In this document: in pieces, positions 17,659 to 25,884 of the stretch
Numbering within the stretch: the stretch's first letter is position 1
Layout: the number at the start of each line of letters is the position of its first letter
Source of the DNA: CBCPNA01 sp965120415
GTDB lineage: Bacteria > Bacillota > Clostridia > Lachnospirales > CAG-274
Direction: 5' to 3'
Length of the DNA stretch: 64,000 nucleotides
Assembly: GCA_965120415.1 (NCBI GenBank)
Contig: CBCPNA010000008.1
Span: 4,033 to 68,032, forward strand
Position numbers and translations under genes: made by a program
The notes under the pieces: model-generated
Seen by the model: only the letters and a program-made list of their open reading frames with translations
What the model was told of the DNA's origin: nothing
Databases searched by the model: none

Positions 17659-18921
17659 TTATAAAAGAATAAAATTATTAATTAAATCTTCCAGAGAATC
17701 TCTTTTTCTTATAAGAACAACTTCTCCATCTTGCCTTATCAGAAGCTCGGCTGGGCGTAACCTATTGTTATAATTAGAGCTCATAACATGTCCATAAGCA
17801 CCACAATCTAAAATAGCTATAATATCACCTTCTATCAAATCAGGCAAAAGACGATTTTTGGCTATAATATCACCTGTTTCACATATATTGCCAACAACTG
17901 TTATAGGGCTATAGCCAGCAGAAGGGGTGCTATTATTTCTATAAACTTCTATATCATGGTGCGAATCGTACATGACAGGCCTTGCTAAAACATTAAAGCC
18001 AATATCAGTGCCGGCGTATTTTTGCCCATTATTTTCTTTAATAGCATGTACAGTACCTAATATAACACCACACTCTGCTGCTATATATCTACCAGGTTCT
18101 ATTTTAAATGTTACTTGTTTGCCATATTGTTTTACAAAATCTTGAAAAATAGTATCAAGGCTTTTGCCAAGTTGTTTTAAATCTAAGGTTTTGTAATTTT
18201 CTTCAAGCTTGTTATAAGGTATACCAAAGCCCCCACCTAAATCGATAAAATCTAGATTATCAAATTGTTTAGCTAAATCTAAAATAGCTAAAACACCATC
18301 TATATATTTATTATAATCCATAAATAAAGAGCCTATATGTTGATTTATACCAACTAAATTTAAATTATATTGCTTTAATATTTTTTTAAATTGTTCTAAT
18401 TCATAAGGCTGGATACCAAATTTTGTATTTTTACCAGCAGTTATAACCTTTTCATGATGCCCAGCGCCTACACCACCGTTAAATCTTGCTGCTATATTGC
18501 TATTAGGGTTTAATTTACCGTATTGTATTAATTGTGAAATAGAATCGACGCTAATAAGTATATCGTTATCTATAGCGTATTTCATTTCTTCTTTTGAGAC
18601 ATTGTTGCTTATATAAAATATTTTGTCTTTAGAAAAGCCAGCTTTTAATTCGGCAAAAATTTCTCCAGGGGACATAGCATCAACATGTAGATTTTCATCA
18701 TTAGCTATTTGTAATATAGCAAGGTTACTATTAGCTTTTGCAGAATAGTTGACAGCAAAATGAGGGTAAGAAACAAGGCTTTTCATATCTCTTATTTTTT
18801 GGCGCAAAATGCTTTCATTATAGATATACAGGGGGCTACCGTATTTGTTTATCAAATCGATAGGGTTGTTATTTTTGTAAAAATCAACGCTATCTGTGTA
18901 TTTTGAAATTAGTTTTTGCAT
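17659..18921 (-). CDS. lysA: Diaminopimelate decarboxylase
   Basis: 420-residue PLP enzyme that converts meso-diaminopimelate to lysine. The PLP lysine sits in NYSAKANSNLAI, the glycine-rich phosphate site is DLGGGFGIPY, and EPGRYIAAECG, GNICETGDII and CGAYGHVMSSNYNNR complete the fold type III site. The substrate-specificity helix region is intact and the length is normal. ATG at 18921 has AGGAGAA upstream. It stands alone between terminators, with a terminator downstream shared with the convergent coiled-coil cluster. Confidence 0.96.
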   Translation of the reverse strand: MQKLISKYTDSVDFYKNNNPIDLINKYGSPLYIYNESILRQKIRDMKSLVSYPHFAVNYSAKANSNLAILQIANDENLHVDAMSPGEIFAELKAGFSKDKIFYISNNVSKEEMKYAIDNDILISVDSISQLIQYGKLNPNSNIAARFNGGVGAGHHEKVITAGKNTKFGIQPYELEQFKKILKQYNLNLVGINQHIGSLFMDYNKYIDGVLAILDLAKQFDNLDFIDLGGGFGIPYNKLEENYKTLDLKQLGKSLDTIFQDFVKQYGKQVTFKIEPGRYIAAECGVILGTVHAIKENNGQKYAGTDIGFNVLARPVMYDSHHDIEVYRNNSTPSAGYSPITVVGNICETGDIIAKNRLLPDLIEGDIIAILDCGAYGHVMSSNYNNRLRPAELLIRQDGEVVLIRKRDSLEDLINNFILL

Positions 18922-19057
18922 ATTATTCTCCTTTTTATATTTACGATGTTTATTAAAATAATTATAACATATAATGCATATATAAGCAAATTTAAAGTAA
19001 AAAATAAAATGCTTTTAAATCTTTATTTTTTATCTTTACAATTTTACATAATACAAA

Positions 19058-19090
19058 TAAAAGCTACTTATATACATTAAGTAGCTTTTT
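19058..19090 (-). terminator. Terminator after pnp
   Basis: Inverted repeat AAAGCTACTTA / TAAGTAGCTTT at 19060-19088; read on the minus strand it is followed by a T-rich stretch. It lies just past the pnp stop codon. Confidence 0.85.
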
Positions 19091-19092
19091 AA

Positions 19093-21192
19093 TTATAAAT
19101 CTTTAATAGATAAATTTATACGTCCTTGCTCATCTATTTCAATCACTTTAGCCAAAACTTCATCGCCTATTTTAACAACGTCTTCAACTTTGCCAACTCT
19201 TTCTTTAGCAAGCTTAGATATATGGATAAGCCCTTCCTTTTCTGGAGCTATTTCAACAAAAGCTCCAAAATTTGTTATTCTTATAACTTTAGAATTAAAT
19301 ATTTCGCCTATTTCTGGAGTTTTTACTATTGCTTTTATAATAGATGCGGCCTTTTCTATCTTTTCTTTATCATTTGATAAAATAAATATACGTCCGTCGT
19401 CTTCTGTATCTATTTTATCAACTTTTGTATCTTCTAATATTTTGTTTATAGTTTTACCTCTTGGGCCTATAATCTCAGACATTTTGTCTGGTTCTATTTG
19501 TAAAAATTCTATTTTAGGGGCATATTTAGAAATATCGCTACGTGGCTTATCTATAGCTTTTAACATAACTTCTTTTAATATATATTGCCTTGCTTTATTT
19601 GTATTTTCAAGAGATTGTTTAATAATTTCTGGGGTTAAGCCATCTATTTTTATATCCATTTGTATAGCTGTTATACCCTTTTCTGTACCAGCAACTTTAA
19701 AATCCATGTCGCCAAAAAAGTCTTCAAGCCCTTGTATATCTGTAAGCAAAACAAAATCATCACTTTGTTCATCTGTTACAAGCCCAACAGATATACCAGC
19801 AACAGGTCTTTTTATAGGCACTCCAGCGGCCATTAAAGAAAGGGTAGAGCCACAAACGCTAGCTTGTGATGTTGAACCATTAGAGCTTAAAACTTCTGAT
19901 ACTAATCTTATAGCATAAGGAAATTTGTCCTCAGGGGGGATAACAGGCAAAAGTGCTCTTTCTGCTAATGCTCCGTGCCCTATTTCTCTCCTACCTGGCC
20001 CTCTAGATGGCCTTGCCTCTCCTACAGAATATCCAGGAAAGTTATAATGATGGATATATCTTTTAGATATTTCAAGCTCATCAAGCCCGTCAAGGCGCTG
20101 TGCTTCGCTTATAGCTCCAAGAGTTGTTACTGTTAAAACTTGTGTTTGCCCTCTTGTAAATATTGCTGAACCGTGTGTGCGCGGTAATATATCAACTTCT
20201 GCATGTAAAGCTCTAATTTCTTCTAGCTTTCTACCGTCTGGTCTTTTATGTTCTTTTAAAATCATCCTTCTGACTGTTTCTTTTTCATATTTATATATTG
20301 CGTCGTCTATTTTGCTCTCTAGCTGCTGCTCATCTTCTTGATTATTAGCTAAAATAGCTTGTATTGCATTTGCTTTTAATATGGAAAGCTTTTCTTCTCT
20401 TTCTTGTTTTAAATCTGTAAAAACAGCATCTTCCATTTCCTTAGCAGAAATTAATTCTTTTATTTTATTAAGTATTTGTTCATCAACTGTATGCTCTATA
20501 TAGCTATGCTTATCTTTACCTATTTCTTTTGCTATATCTTCTATAAATTGAGCTATTTTTATATTTTCTTTATGCGCAAGCATAATAGCGTTAAACATTG
20601 TTTCGTCGTCCACTTCATTAGCTCCCGCTTCTATCATCATAACTTTATGTTTTGTTGAAGAAACGGTTAAAGATAAGTCGCTTTTTTCTCTTTCTTCGGC
20701 ATTAGGGTTTATAATAAATTGCCCTTTTATAAGACCAACAGAAACAGCACCAGTTGGCTCTTTAAAAGGTATATCGGATATAGCTAAAACTAAAGAAGAA
20801 CCTATCATAGCGACTATTTCTGGGCTACAATCTTGGTCGACAGATAAAACGGTCGCAACAAGGCAAACATCATTTCTGTAATCTTTAGGGAATAAGGGTC
20901 TTAAAGGTCTATCGATAAGCCTTGCCGCCAAAACAGCTCTTTCTGCTGGTTTGCCCTCTCTTTTTATAAATCCTCCGGGTATTTTGCCTACAGAATATAG
21001 CTTTTCTTCATAATCTATGCTTAAAGGGAAAAAGTCTATTCCGTCGCGAGGCTTAGAGGACGCCGTAACAGTCACTAATACGACTGTTTCTCCATATTTG
21101 ATAAGCGCTGAAGCATTTGCAAATTCGGCAACACGCCCAATTTCAACTGTTAGAGTTCTTCCGGCTAAAGTTGTTTTGTATGTTTTGTACAT
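19093..21192 (-). CDS. pnp: Polyribonucleotide nucleotidyltransferase (PNPase)
   Basis: 699 residues with the full PNPase order: RNase PH domain 1 (from VEIGRVAEFANASALIKYGE), helical linker, catalytic RNase PH domain 2 (ILPRTHGSAIFTRGQTQVLT, PSRGPGRREIGHG, GFTAIQMDIKIDG-like segment), KH domain with IIGPRGKTI, and a C-terminal S1 domain (ITNFGAFVEIAPEKEGLIHI). It degrades RNA 3' to 5' by phosphorolysis and is part of the RNA turnover machinery. ATG at 21192 has AAAGGGAC upstream. rpsO, the common upstream neighbour, is not present; rpmE is divergent instead. Confidence 0.97.
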   Translation of the reverse strand: MYKTYKTTLAGRTLTVEIGRVAEFANASALIKYGETVVLVTVTASSKPRDGIDFFPLSIDYEEKLYSVGKIPGGFIKREGKPAERAVLAARLIDRPLRPLFPKDYRNDVCLVATVLSVDQDCSPEIVAMIGSSLVLAISDIPFKEPTGAVSVGLIKGQFIINPNAEEREKSDLSLTVSSTKHKVMMIEAGANEVDDETMFNAIMLAHKENIKIAQFIEDIAKEIGKDKHSYIEHTVDEQILNKIKELISAKEMEDAVFTDLKQEREEKLSILKANAIQAILANNQEDEQQLESKIDDAIYKYEKETVRRMILKEHKRPDGRKLEEIRALHAEVDILPRTHGSAIFTRGQTQVLTVTTLGAISEAQRLDGLDELEISKRYIHHYNFPGYSVGEARPSRGPGRREIGHGALAERALLPVIPPEDKFPYAIRLVSEVLSSNGSTSQASVCGSTLSLMAAGVPIKRPVAGISVGLVTDEQSDDFVLLTDIQGLEDFFGDMDFKVAGTEKGITAIQMDIKIDGLTPEIIKQSLENTNKARQYILKEVMLKAIDKPRSDISKYAPKIEFLQIEPDKMSEIIGPRGKTINKILEDTKVDKIDTEDDGRIFILSNDKEKIEKAASIIKAIVKTPEIGEIFNSKVIRITNFGAFVEIAPEKEGLIHISKLAKERVGKVEDVVKIGDEVLAKVIEIDEQGRINLSIKDL

Positions 21193-21304
21193 AAATAGTC
21201 CCTTTCTTTTATAATTTTTATAAATACATTTACTTTTAATTATATCATAATAAAATAAAAAAATAAAGGATATATTAAAATTATTAAATTTTTAAAATTT
21301 TGTC

Positions 21305-21334
21305 TTGTTATTTATGGTGTTTGTATGTTATAAT
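21305..21334 (+). promoter_or_regulatory. Sigma-A promoter of rpmE
   Basis: TTGTTA (21305-21310), 18-base spacer, TATAAT (21329-21334). The leader to the rpmE ATG is about 60 bases. Confidence 0.65.
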
Positions 21335-21399
21335 GATAGTGAATATTGCAATTTTGCTAATCATTACTAATAGATATATATTAAGAAAGAGGTGTCTTT

Positions 21400-21606
21400 A
21401 TGAAACAAGATATACAGCCAGAATATTTTTCAGCCACTGTAAAATGCAACTGTGGCAATGAATTTGTAGTTGGCTCCACAAGCAAAGAAATACATGTAGA
21501 AGTTTGTTCTAAATGTCATCCTTTTTATACTGGTAGCCAAAAGCTTTTGCTAGATGCAGGTGGGCGTGTTGATAAATTTAATAAAAAATACAATAGACAA
21601 TCTTAA
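21400..21606 (+). CDS. rpmE: 50S ribosomal protein L31, zinc-binding type
   Basis: 68 residues. The zinc-ribbon cysteines CNCGNEF and [10 protein letters not shown] identify the Zn-containing (C+) L31, with [13 protein letters not shown] at the C-terminus as in the family. ATG at 21400 follows AAAGAGGTG. It is monocistronic between its own promoter and terminator. Confidence 0.97.
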   Translation: MKQDIQPEYFSATVKCNCGNEFVVGSTSKEIHVEVCSKCHPFYTGSQKLLLDAGGRVDKFNKKYNRQS

Positions 21607-21625
21607 TATTAGTTTTAAAAGTTTT

Positions 21626-21652
21626 AAAGTCCACTTTTTGTGGGCTTTTTTA
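21626..21652 (+). terminator. rpmE terminator
   Basis: Stem AAGTCCAC / GTGGGCTT with a five-T loop (one G-T pair), followed by a T run. Confidence 0.85.
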
Positions 21653-21679
21653 TGTTAAAATTACTATTTATCTACATAT

Positions 21680-21716
21680 AAAATAAGGCTTAAACTAAAA
21701 TTTTAAGCCTTATTTT
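21680..21716. terminator. Terminator of the opp operon (bidirectional)
   Basis: Long inverted repeat AAAATAAGGCTTAAA / TTTAAGCCTTATTTT. A and T flanks let it work on both strands; it ends the minus-strand opp operon. Confidence 0.85.
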
Positions 21717-21718
21717 AA

Positions 21719-22693
21719 TTACTGCTTATACAAATGACAAGCGGTAAAATGGTCTTTTTCATATTCTATCCAGTTAGGAGAAGTTGTTTTACAAATATCC
21801 ATACAATTAGGGCAACGTGTATGAAATTTGCAACCAGCTGGTGGGTTAGATGCCGAAGGTATATCCCCTTTTAAAATTATCCTATTCATTTTTTTAGAAG
21901 GGTCTGGAAGAGGTATAGCGCTTAACAATGCTTTTGTATAGGGATGCATAGGATTTTTAAAAATATCCTTTTTTAAAGCAAGCTCTACAAGGCTACCTAA
22001 ATACATAACCCCAACAACATCAGATAAATATTCTACAACGGATAAATCGTGAGATATAAATAAATAAGTAAGGTTAGATTTATTTTGCAAATCTTTCATT
22101 AAATTTATTATTTGAGCTTGTATAGAAACATCTAGTGCAGAAACAGGCTCATCAGCTATAACAACAGATGGCTTTAAAGCTAAAGCTCTAGCAATACAAA
22201 TGCGTTGCCTTTGCCCCCCAGAAAACTCATGTGGGTATCTGTCGATAAAATAACTTTTAAGTCCACATTCTTCCATAATGTTTAAAACATAATCTTTAAG
22301 CTCATTTTTTGGTACAATATTATGTTCTCTTATTGCTTCGCCAATTAATTCAGAAACAGGCATACGTGGATTTAAAGAAGAATAAGGGTCTTGAAAAATC
22401 ATTTGTATTTTTGGACGTATTGCTTTTAGTTGTTTTTTGTTTAGCTTGAATAAATCAGTGCCTTCAAAAAATGCACTGCCAGAAGTCGGCTCCACGAGCC
22501 TAATAAGCGTTCGTCCTATTGTTGTTTTACCACAACCAGATTCTCCAACTAGCCCAAAAGTTTGCCCCTTTTTTAGCTGAAAGCTTACGTTATCAACTGA
22601 TTTTACATGGCTTGCTGTTTTTTGAAAAAGCCCTTTTTTAATAGGATAATATTTTACTAAATTACAAATATCTAAAATAACATTTGAATCCAT
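21719..22693 (-). CDS. oppF: Oligopeptide ABC transporter ATP-binding protein OppF/DppF
   Basis: 324 residues. Walker A GESGCGKTT, signature FSGGQRQRICIARALALKPS, Walker B VVIADEPVSALDVS, and the C-terminal oligopeptide-transporter extension with the four-cysteine cluster (CKFHTRCPNCMDICK) that in relatives binds an Fe-S cluster. With OppD it powers peptide import. ATG at 22693 overlaps the oppD stop as TAATG, so translation is coupled. It is the last gene of oppABCDF. Confidence 0.93.
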   Translation of the reverse strand: MDSNVILDICNLVKYYPIKKGLFQKTASHVKSVDNVSFQLKKGQTFGLVGESGCGKTTIGRTLIRLVEPTSGSAFFEGTDLFKLNKKQLKAIRPKIQMIFQDPYSSLNPRMPVSELIGEAIREHNIVPKNELKDYVLNIMEECGLKSYFIDRYPHEFSGGQRQRICIARALALKPSVVIADEPVSALDVSIQAQIINLMKDLQNKSNLTYLFISHDLSVVEYLSDVVGVMYLGSLVELALKKDIFKNPMHPYTKALLSAIPLPDPSKKMNRIILKGDIPSASNPPAGCKFHTRCPNCMDICKTTSPNWIEYEKDHFTACHLYKQ

Positions 22694-23838
22694 TATGATA
22701 TATCCTCCTTATTATAAAGATGACAATTAACGATATGAGAATCTGTAATATTTGTTTCTTTTGGATAATTTGTTTTGCAAATATCATGACATTTTTCACA
22801 TCTATTTTTAAAAAAACAGCCTTCTGGTCTATTTATAGGGTTAGGTACAGCTCCTGGTATAGAATATAGTTTGTCTTCATTATTTTCAAGATTAGGTCTT
22901 GATTTTAAAAGCCCTATTGTATAAGGATGCCTTGGATTTTTAAAAATTTCTTCTACATTTCCTTTTTCTACAACACGCCCAGAATATATAACAACAACAT
23001 AATCAGCCATTGTAGCAACAACACCTAAATCGTGAGTTATAAGCATTACAGATGCGTTAATCTTTTCTTTTAAATCTTTTAAAAGCTCTAAAATTTGGGC
23101 TTGTATTGTTACATCTAAGGCTGTTGTTGGCTCATCAGCTATAATAAATTTTGGATTTAAGGCAAGAGCCATAGCTATAACAACACGTTGTCTCATACCT
23201 CCAGAAAGCTCATGTGGATAGCTTTTATAAATTTGCTCTGGCCTTGATATACCAACTAGTTTTAATAAATCTATAACAGTATTTTTTCTATCATTTTTAT
23301 TAATTTCAGGCTTATGATATATAAAAATTTCTTCTAATTGCATACCTATTGTAAAAATAGGGTTTAAGCTTGTCATAGGCTCTTGAAAAATCATAGAAAT
23401 TTCGTCACCACGCAGTGTGTTAAAAACACTTTCTGGAGTTTTGGCTATATCTATAGCTTTATTTAATTTTGCACTATTGTATCTTATTTGCCCTCCAGCT
23501 ATTTGTCCGTAAGGGGTAGGGAGAAGCTGCATAGCAGAAAGGCTTGTGACAGATTTACCACAGCCAGATTCTCCAACAACTCCAACAGTCTTTCCTATAG
23601 GTATATTAAAAGAAATCCCATCGACAGATTTTATAGTACCGTTATCAGAATAAAAATAAGTTTTTAAATTATCAAATTCTAATAAATTATTATTATCTTT
23701 CATAGTCACTGTATATTCTTCTTCTTTGATTTTTCTTTTGCTATTTTTTTTGTATTCTTTAAACTTTTGCTTGTTAAAAGCTTTAATTTGCTTTTCTTTT
23801 TGTTTAAAGCTTTTCTTTAATTCTTTTTTAGAAATCAT
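22693..23838 (-). CDS. oppD: Oligopeptide ABC transporter ATP-binding protein OppD/DppD
   Basis: 381 residues. ABC motifs: Walker A GESGCGKSV, signature LSGGMRQRVVIAMALALNPK, Walker B FIIADEPTTALDVT, and a C-terminal cysteine cluster (CFFKNRCEKCHDICK). ATG at 23838 follows AGGTGA; a GTG at 23847 lies within the ribosome site. Before the normal beginning of the domain (near MKDNNNLLEF) there is an extra basic segment of about 45 residues, KKELKKSFKQKEKQIKAFNK and onward, absent from typical OppD. It could be a real N-terminal tail; the internal ATG at its end would give a standard-length protein but I see no better ribosome site there. Confidence 0.92.
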   Translation of the reverse strand: MISKKELKKSFKQKEKQIKAFNKQKFKEYKKNSKRKIKEEEYTVTMKDNNNLLEFDNLKTYFYSDNGTIKSVDGISFNIPIGKTVGVVGESGCGKSVTSLSAMQLLPTPYGQIAGGQIRYNSAKLNKAIDIAKTPESVFNTLRGDEISMIFQEPMTSLNPIFTIGMQLEEIFIYHKPEINKNDRKNTVIDLLKLVGISRPEQIYKSYPHELSGGMRQRVVIAMALALNPKFIIADEPTTALDVTIQAQILELLKDLKEKINASVMLITHDLGVVATMADYVVVIYSGRVVEKGNVEEIFKNPRHPYTIGLLKSRPNLENNEDKLYSIPGAVPNPINRPEGCFFKNRCEKCHDICKTNYPKETNITDSHIVNCHLYNKEDIS

Positions 23839-23847
23839 ATATATCAC

Positions 23848-24834
23848 CTACCGTTTCATTTTAGGGTCAAAAGCATCTCTAAGCCCATCACCTATAAAGT
23901 TAAAAGCCATAACAAGAAGCAAGATTAAAATACCAGGTGGTACCCAAATATTAGGATAATTTTGCATAATGACAGAATCATTAACAGCATTAACCATATT
24001 ACCCCAAGATGCATAAGGGAAAGACAGCCCAACCCCTAAAAAGCTTAATGTAGATTCTGTTAAAATAACGCTACCTAAATCCATTGTCGCCATAACAATT
24101 ATTATAGAGGTAACATTAGGTATTAAATGTTTTAAAATTATTTTACGATTTTTTAAACCTAAAGATTTAGCAGCTTGCATATATTCCATTTCTCTAATAG
24201 AAAGTATTTGCCCCCTAACAAGTCTAGTAACGGATGCCCATTTTAAAGCGCCCATTATAAGCATAAGGATATAAATCTTTTTCTGCGAAGGCACCTTCAT
24301 AGAGGCCATCATGGAAGAAATCATAAGCATTAGCGGCAAAAAAGGTATACAATAAAATATGTCGACAATACGCATAATTACCATATCTATCTTTTTGCCA
24401 TAATATCCAGCTATACCACCTAAGGTAACCCCTATCAAAAGCTCTAATATAACGACACAAAAGCCGAACATTAATGAAATACGTCCACCGTACATAAGCC
24501 TTGTAAACACATCACGACCATCAGCGTCTGTGCCTAAAATATGGCTTTTTGAAATAGGGGCTTTTAAGTTTATTTCTACTCCACTTGCAGAAATATCTTG
24601 GTTATCTTTAACCCTAAATTCTTGATTTGTTTCTGAATATTTATAAAATATTTCATATTCTCCATATGATGTAAAAAGTGGCCCTATCGCACAAAATATT
24701 ATAATAACTGCTATTATAATAAGCCCTACAACAGCTAATTTATTTTTTAAAAATCTTTTTATAATTAAAGAACGTGGAGTTTGTATATTAGTTAATTGTT
24801 CAGTATCTTCTTCTAACAAAATATTATCTTCCAT
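23848..24834 (-). CDS. oppC: Oligopeptide ABC transporter permease OppC/DppC
   Basis: 328-residue permease with six predicted membrane helices. The first helix is LAVVGLIIIAVIIIFCAIGP; the binding-protein-dependent transport motif EYMQAAKSLGLKNRKIILKH marks the contact with the ATPases. ATG at 24834 is chosen since GGAGG lies seven bases upstream; the frame extends upstream without a ribosome site. It is 17 bases past the oppB stop and ends in TAG. Confidence 0.94.
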   Translation of the reverse strand: MEDNILLEEDTEQLTNIQTPRSLIIKRFLKNKLAVVGLIIIAVIIIFCAIGPLFTSYGEYEIFYKYSETNQEFRVKDNQDISASGVEINLKAPISKSHILGTDADGRDVFTRLMYGGRISLMFGFCVVILELLIGVTLGGIAGYYGKKIDMVIMRIVDIFYCIPFLPLMLMISSMMASMKVPSQKKIYILMLIMGALKWASVTRLVRGQILSIREMEYMQAAKSLGLKNRKIILKHLIPNVTSIIIVMATMDLGSVILTESTLSFLGVGLSFPYASWGNMVNAVNDSVIMQNYPNIWVPPGILILLLVMAFNFIGDGLRDAFDPKMKR

Positions 24835-24850
24835 ATAACAACCTCCATAT

Positions 24851-25819
24851 TTAATTATATTTAACACGTGGGTCTACAACAGCATATAAAATATCAGATA
24901 ATAAATTACCTAAAAGGGTTAAAATAGCTAAAAACATAAAATAGCCCATCAAAAACGGAATATCACTTTGGTTAACAGCATTTAGAGCAACTTTACCAAG
25001 CCCTTCTATAGCAAATATACCTTCTGTTATAATAGCACCAGAAAATAGGGAAGGGAGATAAGCACCTATCATAGTGATAACAGGTATCAAAGTATTTCTG
25101 AAAGCATGTTTAGAAATAACAACTCTTTCAGGTACTCCTTTTGCCCTTGCTGTTCTTATATAATCAGAGCTTAAAACTTCTAGCATATTACTTCTTGTGT
25201 ATCTAAGCCATGAGCCGATACCAGTAATTACAAATACTGTTATAGGGAGTACAAAATGTTTAGCCATATCTAAAAATAGGGCAAAGCCTTCATAATTTTT
25301 TCTTGCAGTAACCATACCTTGGAGCGGTAATAAGTTTAAATCTAATGCAAATATCTTTTGCAAAACGGCAGCAAAAAAGAAAGATGGAAGAGATATGCCA
25401 GCTAAAGCTAAAGCAACAATAATATAATCTGTTTTAGAATATTGTTTAACTGCCGATACTATACCAAGAGGTATACTAAATAATAATTGAAAAATAAATG
25501 CAGTAAAAGCTAAAGAAAAAGAAATCCACATTTTATCTTTAATTATATCTATAACAGGCTTTTGATATATAAAAGATGTGCCTAAATTACCTTTTAAAGC
25601 TTCTTTAATCCAATCTATATAACCGCCTATTATACCTTTATCAAGCCCATAAATTTTTCTTAAATTTTCTTTCATTTCTTCTGTTATAGCGGGGTTACCA
25701 GATGTCGATATTGTTATAAAATCGCCAGGCATAGAGCGTACAATAGCATAAAGAATAAAAGAAACACCTATAAGAACAAAAAGGCTTATAAAAATCCTTT
25801 TAATTATATACTGTTTCAT
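24851..25819 (-). CDS. oppB: Oligopeptide ABC transporter permease OppB/DppB
   Basis: 322 residues. Typical start MKQYIIKRIFISLFVLIGVS, then the large external loop, and the permease signature DYIRTARAKGVPERVVISKH. Six membrane helices are expected. ATG at 25819 has AAAGGAG upstream. A short inverted repeat, CTTATGT/ACATAAG at 25849-25866, lies between oppA and oppB; it lacks a T tract and may act as an mRNA stabiliser that lets oppA be expressed more than the membrane genes (inference). Confidence 0.94.
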   Translation of the reverse strand: MKQYIIKRIFISLFVLIGVSFILYAIVRSMPGDFITISTSGNPAITEEMKENLRKIYGLDKGIIGGYIDWIKEALKGNLGTSFIYQKPVIDIIKDKMWISFSLAFTAFIFQLLFSIPLGIVSAVKQYSKTDYIIVALALAGISLPSFFFAAVLQKIFALDLNLLPLQGMVTARKNYEGFALFLDMAKHFVLPITVFVITGIGSWLRYTRSNMLEVLSSDYIRTARAKGVPERVVISKHAFRNTLIPVITMIGAYLPSLFSGAIITEGIFAIEGLGKVALNAVNQSDIPFLMGYFMFLAILTLLGNLLSDILYAVVDPRVKYN

Positions 25820-25884
25820 AAAAAACTCCTTTTTATAGCATACTAGCCCTTATGTATTTACATAAGAGCCAGCCACTATTTTAA

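Noticed and set aside
19190..19918. 242-codon plus-strand frame
   Set aside because: Antisense shadow of pnp, which has all PNPase domains.
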